A stretch of DNA of 64,000 nt from positions 178,486 through 242,485 of the forward strand of contig JBNGIO010006258.1 in the NCBI GenBank assembly GCA_049999805.1, read 5' to 3'. The number at the start of each line of letters is the position of its first letter. The stretch's first letter is position 1. The stretch is from Folioceros fuciformis (lineage: Eukaryota > Anthocerotophyta > Anthocerotopsida > Anthocerotales). The notes below the pieces were generated by a model. It worked only from the letters and a program-made list of their open reading frames with translations. It searched no databases and was not told the DNA's origin. Positions 39,264 through 49,351 of this stretch are shown in pieces. A program made the translations under genes and the position numbers.

Positions 39264-42200
39264 TCACTGCCTTGGCACTGGCCCTGCCAGCGATATGAAG
39301 GTCTCCACATCGAAATCTTGAGTTTGAAAGGCGAAGGTACCATGTCCCCTGCCGTCCACACTTGCCCAGGAGCCTTCCATGACTCTCGTTGAGGATTCAA
39401 GACATCGCAAATCAATTTGCCCACAATAATGAACCGATGCTGACTTGCCAGGTTCATACACCTTCACCATTTTGATTCTCAAGGTGTAGTAGGGCTCACG
39501 AGTATAAGAACCTGCGTCCAGAAATGCCATCATAATTCAACAGGATCGATCACACAATGATCTTTGGAGCGTAAGCTCATGCCCAAGCGTTGGCCCAAAG
39601 AACGAGAACAACACCACAATTTGGTACCGAGAAGTGCAACAGCACAGAGCAGACTCACCTAGATATGTGTAGGTCCCTTCTACATCGCAGCCAAAGCCTA
39701 ATATACGGTTGTTGTTCGTGAAAACAAAATCGGAGTCGTTAGATCCGCGTTTATTGCTGTCGGTGCTCATTTCACAATAGCCAGTCCATTGTTGTCCATA
39801 ACCTTTTCTTCCAGCTGCCTTATCAATTTCCAGGCGAAATGCTTGGGGATTCCGCCGAGGTGCATTCGCATTCACTTGCCAGTGACCTTCGATCACCTCA
39901 ACATCATTCAGGATGCTTCTAACACCCTTGTACAGGACCCGAGACTGCGGCCTGTCCAGATATTGCGTCCGTAGCTCCAATTGATTGCCGTCCGCATCAC
40001 CTGATACCGGAGATGGAGGATCAACATTCGGGTCTTTGCACATCAATGTCCAGACATGGAAAGGATACAGCAGACTCGGTGAGTTGGTTACCTTCCCAGG
40101 TCCACTCTCCGCTTGAATCACGACCAAACCCACATAACCTATTACTGCTTGTCACATACAGTTCTGCAGTCATTTCGAGAAATCGCCCATCTTGTTGGTA
40201 CCCTCCTTTCCAAACCTCCAGCTCAGTAACACTGAGCGGGAGCTACAAAGAGGAAAAAGAAAACGGGCGTCAATAATGAGAACTCTCTTCTACAAGAAGT
40301 TCCAAGACTTGACAGATGACACTCGTCAACAAGATCAGGACCTAACCTCCAAAATCAACACATACCGGCACACAGCTGGAGACTGAGGGACAGAGTTCAG
40401 CACAGAAATCTCGTGTCTCCAACCGAAAGATCCCATTTCCAGGATCGGGGCCAGGTGCAACATTCAACCATTTTCCCTCCATGAGAGTTGAAGCCTGGAA
40501 TCTTATATATAATTGTCCCCAGTACATCACACACGGAGAAGTGTTGGGTTCGTAGACCTTCAAGGTAGTGATCTTCAAAGTGTTTCCTTCTTGGGCATAT
40601 GTCCCTGCATGTCGACCATACTCAGATGGGGTCACAGAATGAGCAGCTCAATTCAACTACAATTAACCGTGTGACAATCCTCTGAAAGGAGGACTGATCA
40701 ATGTCCCGACAGTGAAGAAAACATGCCATTACGGGATCAATTGCAAGCCTTTGCTGTCAAGTAGAAGATAGAAAAAGGACTTCTCGATAGACACCTGTGT
40801 GAGTGAAGCTGCCCTCCATATCACTTCCGAAACCAAACATCTTATTATGACTGGTGAAAACAAACTCCGTGTCATCTGTCCCACGTCGACCACTGCTGAA
40901 CTGCCAATAGCCTGTCCAAAGTTGTCCGTAAGCTGTATTCATTGATGACGTCTCTCGCTGAAGGGAGAATTTTCCATCGACCCTCCCATGACTTGTCAAG
41001 TTTGACCAGGTCCCTTCCAGTACCTCCTTTCCCTCTTCGTTAAAGCATTTTGTACCAAAGTATCTAACACGGTAACCACGCTTGTTTATGTACTGCTTGT
41101 GAAGAGAGACTTGATGATTGCCAACATATTCACCTATTTCAACACCCAATGAAATCCTAATCAGGAATCGATCACAATCTACCATTCGCTGCTACTTGGA
41201 CAAAACAGAAACGCCACACACACCTTCCCATGTCCATTGTCCACCAGCGTCACTCCCATAGCCACAAAGCCTATTACGGTTGGTAAGATACAAAGCTGCT
41301 GTCAGGCTTCGCTTCAATCCATCCTGCTCATGCCAGCCCTTCCAAGACTCCAACACACCTGGGATACGGGGGCTCTGCAAACATGACAACTCACTGTCAC
41401 TTCACTCCCTGTCCAGCTAGAGAGGATTCAACACGATGAAGATGAATGCTATGAACGTACAAGCACACACCAGTCTGTTCGAAGACAAGGGACCAGGAAA
41501 CACTCCAGGAAATCCCCTTGTTGCAAGTCGAAATCGCCCATGTGCATTATGTCCAACTCCACCAAAAATGCCTTCCAGGACTGTTGGAACCCCTGACAAC
41601 CCTTTGAACAGCTGACCCCAGTAGAGTAGACAAGTCGAATCACGCTGTGGGTGGTCATAAAGTTTCAAGAAAGCAACTTTAACCCGGTTCCCTTCCTGCG
41701 CATAGGTGCCTGCCACAACAACCACACAACACAGGAATTGAGAGCATGTAAGACCAATCTAAAATCAATTGCGTATGAAAAGTTTGAGCTAAAGAACTCA
41801 CCTAAGTACATGAAGCGGCCAAGGTTGTCTTTCCCAGAGCCAAATAGCTTGTTATGGCTTGTGAAAACAATGTCACTACCCTCAGTATTGAGGTCCATCA
41901 TGGTCTCATCCTGCTCCCAGGAGCCAGCCCACTGTTGAGCACGCCCTGCTTTTGGAGATGATAAAACCCTTTCCAAATGAAATCCACCTTTCTTTTGATT
42001 GCTATCACTTAGACGGCTTTGGTCACCCTCCATGTACTCAGTCCCATTGGTCTTGAGATGTCTTTTGCCAATGTATAGCACTTGCTTGTCCCGCTGATAT
42101 ACATACTGCACTCGGAACTTCACATCATCACCTGAACAATGACCTGCTTACATGTAGAAAGGAACAAAAGTTGAACGTGAGAAATCTTCCTGATGGGCAC

Positions 42201-44078
42201 GATTGACCACAAGCCTTGTCCGTCACATGTAATTGTCCTCGTGTAAGATCTACAAGTCTAATATAGCTTTTCATCCAAGTATTGTGTGCATCCAAACGTA
42301 AGGCATCTTTCGGCCGCTGATTTGAAGGGCATGACCTACCTTCCATAATCCAGTCGCCACTTGCATCACTGCCATGGCCATACAACCTGTTTTGGCTGGT
42401 TACAAACATCTCCAGGTACATGTTGAGGCTGAGGCTGTCAGATCGATACCAGCCCATCCAGGACTGCAGCTCACCAGATATCTGGCACATCTACATGCAC
42501 TACACAACATCAGAGGGCTGTTTATGCTGCGAGAATCTTGAACATTCGACAAAATTTCCCCACTTTGAATACCTGGGCATTCTCTTCCATATCCCGATAA
42601 AGCATACCAGCCAAGCTTGGTTCATCAAGGTCCTTCAACAAGGTCAAGGATGAGCCGCCACGACTCTTTTGCTCCTGCAAGGCGCACCTAGCAGAAACAA
42701 GTAACTTGGTACAGCAAGAATCTGATTCTGCCCATTTGAGCACATTTTCCAGCATCGAAATGGCCTCCTCGTACTCCATCTGATCAACTTTCCTTGCAGC
42801 TTCATCACGATATTCGCGCCGGCGGGTCAAGTAGCTAGCCTCCTGTTCTGGAAACATTTCAAAGAGCCTCCCCCGGACATCCACATCATCGCATATAATG
42901 GAGAAAGGATCACGGTTGTCGTAGGGCCCTCGAGTCACATTGTGGTCGATTATAGTCCAGCGATCATAGGTGCGACCATCATTGCACTTGACAGGATCAA
43001 CTAGCGTCTCCCATGTGAGCGGATCCTGGTACCACTGAGGTGGCGTAGAAAACTTTTGCTCATGGCTTCTGGAGGCCCCATTTACTGTGGCCAAAACCTG
43101 CATGGTAAATTACTCGACTGCATCAGAAAGTGCTTTGATCATTGCAGACCACTCCCTCTTACGTACCACTGCACGAAACAGCTGCCAGAAGGCCATCTCA
43201 GAAGTTGCCCATAACCCTTGACCTTGCAGTTACCAATTCTGCGTGTACAACGTAACCAAAACCACACGAGCCAAATCCGAGCTCTTACGTCATCTAGGAA
43301 GTCCCCAGAACAAGTGCCCTTGGCAGCCTCCTCGATCCTCTTGCACGTCCGGATATCCAAACCAGGCTGTAACACATAGCGCAAAGCAGAAAGCCTCTGC
43401 GCCGAGCTAGTATGCTCCACGCAGGCATGTCCCGAACGAGGTTCAACAACTCTCAATTCCAGCAAAGCCAGGCCCTCCAGAAACATGGCGTCTCCTCCCT
43501 TACTAACAAGACCTACCTGCATTCCCGCACTGCAAGTAAGCACCAAGACTGGCACCATCCACAACCACAAAACCGCAAGCACAACAATTTTACACAACTC
43601 CTCACATCTAAAGCGGTAACAAGAAGAGCAATCTGATAGCTATAGAACAAGCCCTCCTGAATCCTGAGCAGGTCTTGCTCAAAGAACCCTAGCCCCGACC
43701 CGAGCACAAAATCCCCCGTGTTCAGCTCGCATTTCAGAAACTCGGCAGCTCGGTCCAGATTAGTAAGCAACAATCCTGCACGCAAAGCCACAGACACGAA
43801 TGACTCATCCTCCTTCCTGCAGCAACGCGAACACAAACACCAACATTCGCACGCATCCATTGCCCCGCACCGAAACAGAGAGCCGACGGCCTACTGCCAA
43901 TGACCGTGTCCCGCAAAACAGGCAGTTTTGCCTCCAGCTTTTTGGCGAAGATCTCAATCTGCAGCGCATTGCTGGATTCTGCAACCTTGTCATTGAAGAG
44001 AGCTTTGCAGCGTTGTAGGAGGGCGTGGACGTGTTGGGCAGCTGCAACCACCTCAGGCGTGGTGCACAGTCCTGTCAT
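39264..44078 (-). CDS. U-box-like protein with three A-B-C repeat modules
   Basis: Function not assigned; the U-box-like part suggests an E3 ubiquitin ligase, which is inference. ATG at 44078. Exons 1-3 (44078-43895, 43775-43606, 43516-43289) encode a helical N-terminus (EVVAAAQHVHALLQRCKALF, KKLEAKLPVLRDTVIG, LLLTNLDRAAEFLKCEL, FFEQDLLRIQEGLFYSYQ). A small exon, perhaps MAFWQLFRAV, follows. Exon 43097-42573 has PQWYQDPLTWETLVDPVKCN, DGRTYDRWTI and RDPFSIICDDVDVRGRLFEM: the U-box DPV, G-x-TY-[DE]-R and C-terminal hydrophobic pattern are present, but the opening Cys-Pro is absent. A helical EEAISMLENVLKWAE segment follows. Then come three A-B-C modules (about 42490-41420, 41380-40380, 40250-39264), each with GxGxDxxG, WTGY-like, K-x-Y and G-x-W landmarks. 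The first module is the most diverged. The stop is at 39264. Confidence 0.72.
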
Positions 44079-44642
44079 CCCTTCTGCCGGATGCTTCAGC
44101 GGGCCGGATTGGATTGGATCGGTGGTCTGGATGCCGAGCTTCGAGAAGCGAGGGACTGGCGACTCCGGATTCCTTCCAGGCTCAGTGTGCCTTGCGTTTG
44201 GAGGTCTATCAAGGAGACGAAATTAATCTGCCTTGTGGGCCAAGCAATGCGAACGATTCCAGGGCGTGGGCGTCTTTGACCTCTTCGTAGACTACTTGAA
44301 AATTTTCACCTCACGCCTTGCTTGCCCGGAACAAATATTCGTGCAGATACAGGTAAGTCTGCCCATTTCCCCATTCCTTTCTAATGTGAACACAAGGGTG
44401 GAGAAATCGAGCCGAGAACTGGAACTAGATTGTGTCCTCCACGCTTCATGGATAAAGAGTGATAGCCCTGTACTGAGCCACATTCATCGAGATCGAGAGG
44501 AACGAGCTGAGAGGAAGGGCTGGTGTGAGTAGACATCATCAACGGCCCAGGATGGGAAAGGTGGGATAAAAAATCATTGAATATTGTAAGAGGATTCAAA
44601 CACGGAGGCCACTCTACGCCTCTTCGTCAAACCATGGCTTTG

Positions 44643-45330
44643 TTACACTTTCACACAGTGGAATACTTCAGCAAGAACTTGTGGAACGTTCTGCCAAAAG
44701 CCTCCTTTCATGTTGTAAGCAACAACGAAATACTCATCATCTGTCGCACTAACTTCCGACCAAGGAGATAATTGGTGAAAGAAAATCAAGAAGTCCCCAG
44801 CAACTTGTACAGCGTGCAAGTACAAATCATCCCAAATTAGAGTGTCATGTCGTAATTTGTGAGGCGGACACTCCTCTCCAACCTTTGCCCATTGCTTCCA
44901 GTGGTTGTCCACCATCCAAATACCATTGGAGTGGCAAAGCAGCAGTCTTTCATGGTGCAATACCAGACAATAGCCATTGATCCTCTCCCAAAAACTTGTC
45001 CAATGCACAGGCAATGCTACTTTATGCAGGTAACGCGGACCATCCTCTATGTTTAGTTGCACCAGCTCAAAAGGTATAACATCATTATGAACCAAGGTAG
45101 TGTACAAGCTGTCACCAAAGGCCATAACGTCATCAACTCATTCCCTCCAGATAAGAAGACCCTCCACTTAAAAATACTGCTGTTGTAAATAGCGCAGTAA
45201 TACCGCTGCGATCATGTAGTGCCATGATAAAAGCAGATCCTAGCATTTCACAAAAACCTTGAAGCAAGGAAAGCTTTCATTTGCCTTTTTTGTCCCCCTG
45301 ACTAGAGCGGTACGAAGAACAACAAGCCTC
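44643..45330 (-). pseudogene. F-box gene pseudogene, C-terminal part only
   Basis: The frame 45125-44643 (SLYTTLVHNDVIPFELVQLN, GPRYLHKVALPVHWTSFWER, LLLCHSNGIWMVDNHWKQWA, FVVAYNMKGGFWQNVPQVL) is a close relative of the C-terminal third of the F-box protein at 47433-48854. Upstream, to about 45330, traces remain (a reversed kanesFPCFK-like stretch) but the frame is broken, and no F-box domain is left. It lies immediately upstream of the U-box-like gene on the same strand, as part of a segmental duplication. Confidence 0.7.
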
Positions 45331-45353
45331 TTGAGCATCTTTGCTCGTTCCTG

Positions 45354-45405
45354 TGGTCCATCGTAAATGACACGAGCTGAAGGTCGTGTCATTTACCAAG
45401 GACCA
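45354..45405. other. Strong inverted repeat (hairpin)
   Basis: Perfect 13-base arms gtaaatgacacga (45363-45375) and tcgtgtcatttac (45384-45396) surround an 8-base loop. Outer arms tggtcc (45354-45359) and ggacca (45400-45405) extend the stem. It could be a cruciform, a small-RNA precursor or a trace of a short inverted-repeat element. Confidence 0.75.
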
Positions 45406-45479
45406 CGGGCAGATGTGTGACCATACTTTTTTGCAGTCTACGGTATCTTTTGGCCCCTGGCCAGTGAGTCATACGTGTT

Positions 45480-45716
45480 AGTTGAGTCTAATTGGTGGTT
45501 GATAGCCATCTTGATGGATTTTCGTCTATTCCAAGGTAATAATGTGAAACCACAGCCTGTGGATGTAGGAGACTTCCTGCAGGAGATAACGACGCCCGAA
45601 AGCCAGCAGTTTTTGCAGCCTGGTTTCCATCACCTCATTGTTGAGAGCTTCATGAAGTCTTATAAAAGCTCTGATTTACGTAGGGAGGCCCTTCAAATTG
45701 TTGATTCTTCCAAGGT
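45480..45716 (+). pseudogene. Possible ABCG/PDR transporter fragment
   Basis: The frame contains VDVGDFLQEITTPESQQFL followed by FMKSYKSSDLRREAL. This resembles the segment after the first nucleotide-binding domain of full-size ABCG (PDR) transporters (ADFLQEVTS..., then a phenylalanine-led helix). A splice-like acceptor precedes VKPQPVDVGD and a donor-like GTATGT follows DSSK. No Walker motifs or membrane segments are nearby, so it is at most an isolated exon-sized relic. Confidence 0.4.
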
Positions 45717-45933
45717 ATGTAGCATATGTAATTCTTGTCCTGTGCTGGATTGATTCTAAGGGTTGTAGAGCTCTGAAGCACGGTCCGATCTTCAGGTGAT
45801 GCACGAGATCTGGTTCAAGCTGACAAGCCCTTAGCGCTGAAGCTCCGTGATGGTGAAGGGATATAAGGTGAGCTCTTGCTCGGTCTTCAAACAGTAGCAA
45901 ATAGGACTTCATTTGAGAGGAATCTCTGGTTGT

Positions 45934-46038
45934 GCTGATCTCAGCCATGTTGATGCTGATCTCAGCCACGTTGATGCGAATCTCAGCCAGGTTGATGCTG
46001 ATCTCACCCAGGTTGATGCTGATCTCAGCCAGGTCGAT
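45934..46038 (+). repeat. 21-bp tandem repeat, five copies
   Basis: Five units of gctgatctcagccaggttgat with one or two changes each. The unit is a multiple of three and one frame reads (D-A-D-L-S-x-V)n without a stop. Confidence 0.9.
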
Positions 46039-46130
46039 GCTGTAATAATTTGGACATTATATTTCTCCAACCAAGTACAGTCTAGTCCACAGGCATCTAG
46101 CGGTGCCCTTCTTCATGTGTCATGACATCT

Positions 46131-46365
46131 TGTGATCGAGGTCTGTGAGGTCCACCCACTAGAAATATTGCAATTGCTGATGTTAAGCAAACTGGCAGAG
46201 TTAAGGAAGGGAACTTGTGTGACTGGAGTTTTAGGCCCCAATGGAAGGCTTGAGTACGTTGCTGGAGAAGAGTCTGCGTTCTTCGCTGCTAATGTTGTGA
46301 AGGAGGTTATGGATGCTTCAGACAAAGTTCGCATCCAGCTACTATATGAAAGAGACGACATTCAG
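46131..46365 (+). other. Unrecognised exon-like open frame
   Basis: A codon-like frame reads HPLEILQLLMLSKLAELRKG, TGVLGPNGRLEYVAGEESAF and ANVVKEVMDASDKVRIQLL. It looks like real protein by composition but I do not recognise the family. It is cut off at about 46350, where sequence resembling the reverse strand of the kinesin coiled coil begins. With the ABCG-like piece it may be the relic of one plus-strand gene. Confidence 0.35.
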
Positions 46366-47310
46366 ACACCTGTGACAGTTCCTGCTCCATTCGCAGAACT
46401 TTCGCCTCCAACTCGGTTGTCTCACGTCTTTTTGCCGGCGAGAAATTGGTTTGCTTCCATCTTCCTGGCCAACTTCCTGAGTTCTTGGACTCTTTTCCTG
46501 TTCCTGTGTCAGCAAGCAATGCCTTTTCCGCACAAAGATCTTGCTTGACAATCTCTGGCTCAGCCTTCAACCTTGGCAACATGCCACTCCTTTCGCAATG
46601 TCTCATTTTGATGTCCCTGCACTGTCAACCTGAGCTTCAAATCATAAAGCTCTGCTGATAGCTGGCGGATTCTTTCTGCTGCCAGTGACTCCGCTGCTGC
46701 CCCTTCCTTCATGTCCAGCAATTCGGCCTGCAATGCAATGATTGTTCTTGCCGTCTCCGTCTCAGCTTGCGCGCGGGAGGTGTCCATGTCTCGCTCTCTG
46801 GCCAGCGCTGCAGCATGTATCATTCCATGTCCCGTCGTATGATCCGTTCCTCTCCTCCTCCACGGACCTGGTACCGAACTGGACCTCAAGCTTCTTCAGC
46901 TCCCTCCCGCAGCAACGAGCACACAAACGCCACCATTTGCACGCATCCATTGCCCCGCACCAAGACTGAGAGGCGACGGACCTGCCGATGACCATGTCCT
47001 GCAAAACAAGCAGTCTTGCTTCCAGCTTCTTGGCGAGCATCTCAATCTGGAGCGCATTGCTGGATTCCGCAACCTTGTCACTGAAGAGAAATTTGCAGCG
47101 TTGCTGGAGAGCAAGGAAACATCGGGCACCTCAGGCGCAGGTGCAGAGTCCCGTCATTCCCTCTGCCGAATGCTTCATCGGGCCGGATTGGATTCGATCG
47201 GCGGTCTGGCCCCCGAGATTGCAGCAGCAAGGGACTGGCGACTGCGGATTCCTTCGACGTTCAAGGTGCCTTGCGGACTCCTTGGACATCTACCAAGGAG
47301 ACGAGTTTAA
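46340..47310 (-). pseudogene. Chimera: U-box gene 5' end plus kinesin fragments
   Basis: Reading the minus strand: 47310 to about 46918 matches the promoter, exon 1 and intron 1 of the U-box-like gene (44230-43815; for example AKKLEARLLVLQDMVIG against AKKLEAKLPVLRDTVIG). Inside the intron copy it switches to kinesin coiled-coil sequence (LKKLEVQFGTRSVEEERNGS against [20 protein letters not shown], near 57480). It skips about 100 bases, continues with [20 protein letters not shown] and LRKEWHVA (near 57100-57300), then jumps to a second kinesin segment ([34 protein letters not shown], near 53510-53690). Frames are broken at the joints. The kinesin locus itself is intact, so these are copied fragments. 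Confidence 0.85.
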
Positions 47311-47432
47311 TCTCAGGGCGGTTTAAAACATTATTGAATGTAACCGATGGGAAACGTGGATTGAGAAATTAATAAATATTCTAAGAGATTTGAAATACCA
47401 CGACTACTCTACGTAAGCAACCTGGCTTCGTT

Positions 47433-48854
47433 TTAGTTCTGCCCTGAGCAACAGGGCGGGCCTGAGACAAGAATCATTACCTGTTCTCCATCCTTTTTGC
47501 TGAACATTTCAGCAAAAACTTCAGGAACCTTCTGCCAAACGCGTCCATTCATGTTGTAAGCAATAACGAAATACGCATCACATTCAAACCAAAAAGGCAA
47601 TTTGAAAGCAAAAATCACAAACTCCCCAGCGACTTGCACATGCTCCAACTCTAAATCCGCCCACTTCGAAGTCTCGGGAGATAGCATGTGAGGTGGATAT
47701 CTCGCTGCCACCTTGGCCCATTGCTGTGAAGCATTGTCCAACATCCAAATACCCATAGAGTGGCAAAACAATAGCCTTGCATGGTGCTCTACCAAGTGAA
47801 ACCTCTCCATCCTCTCTTGAACATTGGTCCAAAACACAGGCAATGCTAATTTATGCAAGTATCGTGGACCAATCTCTGTGTTCAATTGCGCCACCTCCCA
47901 AGGCCCATTCTCATGAGCTAAGATTGTGTACAAGCTTCCCCGAAAGAATATAACGTCTTGCCCCTCACTCTGTCCGCATAAGAAGCTGTTCCATTCATCG
48001 GTACAACTATTGTAGATAAAGGAAGTGTGCTCATGAGGCCACATGATGTGCTGGTCATGGTGATGACGAAGGTGGTGTAAGTAACTCACCTGAAGCTTGA
48101 AGCATGGAAAGCTTTCCTCCGCAGTTTTAGTTCCCCTCAACAAGGTCGCACAAGTAATGGAACAATAATTCTTCAATAGTGGAGGTAAAACTTTGAAGGT
48201 CTTGTTCTGTAGATTGACCACACAAAAATGTATTCCCTCGCCATCGATGAGCTTACAAATACATATAAAATCACAAGATTTATGAGGAAACATATCACCA
48301 GAATGGAACAAACATGGTAAGAAAGACATATCCACTACCAAGCTTCTCCTCAAAGGGGGCCAAGTTGAAACTCCAGGCTGAATATTCCTTGCAAACGAGT
48401 CTTGTCTTCTAAGATTCACACTATAATACATGCTTGCCCAAGAGGGAGGTGGCATCCTTGAACGTGATCTAAGAAAGCTTTGTCTTGCAAACTCTGAAGT
48501 AGAGAACATGACGAGCCACTCCTTGCATACAGTTTTGAAGTGGGCTTGCGATACTACTGGTAGTTGCAACAACACTTCTTCCATTGCACCATTTGGCAAT
48601 TGGTGCCAATCCCTTGTAAGAGACAATGTAGAGTCTGTTTTGATGTTAGAGTTAGAGTCAGCATCAACAAGCTCCTCTGAAACATTGTACAGTATAAGAT
48701 AGGGTTTCATGTCACTAAGCCAAGGGTCTGGGTTTGGTTCAGTGACCCTTTGCTTTGTGACTTCTATGTCTCCAACATGCTGAGTGATAGACAACACCCT
48801 ATTTTGCAAATCATTCTGCACACCCACATGGAAACTTGAATCCCCATGCAACAT
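47433..48854 (-). CDS. F-box protein, intronless
   Basis: Probable substrate-recognition subunit of an SCF ubiquitin ligase. ATG at 48854 (MLHGDSSFHVG) opens an uninterrupted frame of 473 codons. Residues about 95-140 form the F-box (WHQLPNGAMEEVLLQLPV, then FKTVCKEWLVMFSTSEFARQ). The C-terminal 330 residues look like a kelch/galactose-oxidase-type beta-propeller as in many plant F-box proteins: GIHFCVVNLQNKTFKVLPPL, FIYNSCTDEWNSFL, LLFCHSMGIWMLDNASQQWA and FVIAYNMNGRVWQKVPEVFA are blade-like strands. The frame stays open upstream without an ATG through a 24-codon repeat. A decayed paralogue lies at 44643-45330. Its substrate is unknown. Confidence 0.82.
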   Translation of the reverse strand: MLHGDSSFHVGVQNDLQNRVLSITQHVGDIEVTKQRVTEPNPDPWLSDMKPYLILYNVSEELVDADSNSNIKTDSTLSLTRDWHQLPNGAMEEVLLQLPVVSQAHFKTVCKEWLVMFSTSEFARQSFLRSRSRMPPPSWASMYYSVNLRRQDSFARNIQPGVSTWPPLRRSLVVDMSFLPCLFHSGDMFPHKSCDFICICKLIDGEGIHFCVVNLQNKTFKVLPPLLKNYCSITCATLLRGTKTAEESFPCFKLQVSYLHHLRHHHDQHIMWPHEHTSFIYNSCTDEWNSFLCGQSEGQDVIFFRGSLYTILAHENGPWEVAQLNTEIGPRYLHKLALPVFWTNVQERMERFHLVEHHARLLFCHSMGIWMLDNASQQWAKVAARYPPHMLSPETSKWADLELEHVQVAGEFVIFAFKLPFWFECDAYFVIAYNMNGRVWQKVPEVFAEMFSKKDGEQVMILVSGPPCCSGQN

Positions 48855-48867
48855 AATTACTGCTATA

Positions 48868-49083
48868 AATCTTGAAATCTTAGGCCTTTTTTTACAAATT
48901 TGAGGTATTGTAAGACACCACTCTTTAGGGTTGTAGGCCAATCTTGAAATCTTGGGCCTCCTTCTGCAAATCTGTGGTGTTGTAAGACACCACTCTTTAG
49001 GGGTGTAGGCCAATCTTGAAATATGAGGCCTCCTTCTACAAATTCGTGGTGTTGTAAGACACCACTCTTTAGGGTTGTAGGCC
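48868..49083 (-). repeat. 72-bp tandem repeat, three copies, frame-preserving
   Basis: Exact 72-base units at 48868-48939, 48940-49011 and 49012-49083. On the minus strand each reads as a 24-residue unit (AY[NT]PKEWCLT[TI]PQICRRRPKISR-like) in the same frame as the F-box gene downstream, with no stop in the three units. A stop (TAA) lies about five codons above the first unit and no ATG is present between. Confidence 0.9.
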
Positions 49084-49136
49084 TTGCTCTGGATGTATTA
49101 TAGTAAAAGTTTTCCCAACCAGTATACTATGCACAA

Positions 49137-49170
49137 GCCTTTTTTGGAACAAGCCTTTTTTGGAACAAGG
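49137..49170. repeat. 17-18-bp tandem duplication
   Basis: aagccttttttggaac occurs twice back to back. Confidence 0.8.
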
Positions 49171-49216
49171 AAATATAACAATGGACGGTGTGTAAGCCTC
49201 TCTTGCCTCGTCAAAC

Positions 49217-49351
49217 AAGGAAGCAAGACTTGACATCGTTTTGTTGTTGAGAAGTATTAAATGATGTGCTTACTTCAGAGAAGGAAACAAGAAACAAGAC
49301 ATGACACCGTTTTGTTGTTGGAAAGTGCTAATTGGTGTGCTTACTTCAGGG
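49217..49351. repeat. About 65-70-bp direct repeat, two copies
   Basis: Units starting at 49217 and 49281 share aaggaa(g/a)caag, gacat(c/g), cgttttgttgttg and tgtgcttacttcag(a/g)ga. Confidence 0.8.

Noticed and set aside
46132-46548. 138-codon plus-strand frame as one gene
   Set aside because: Its last third is the reverse complement of kinesin coiled-coil sequence, so the frame crosses a duplication joint.
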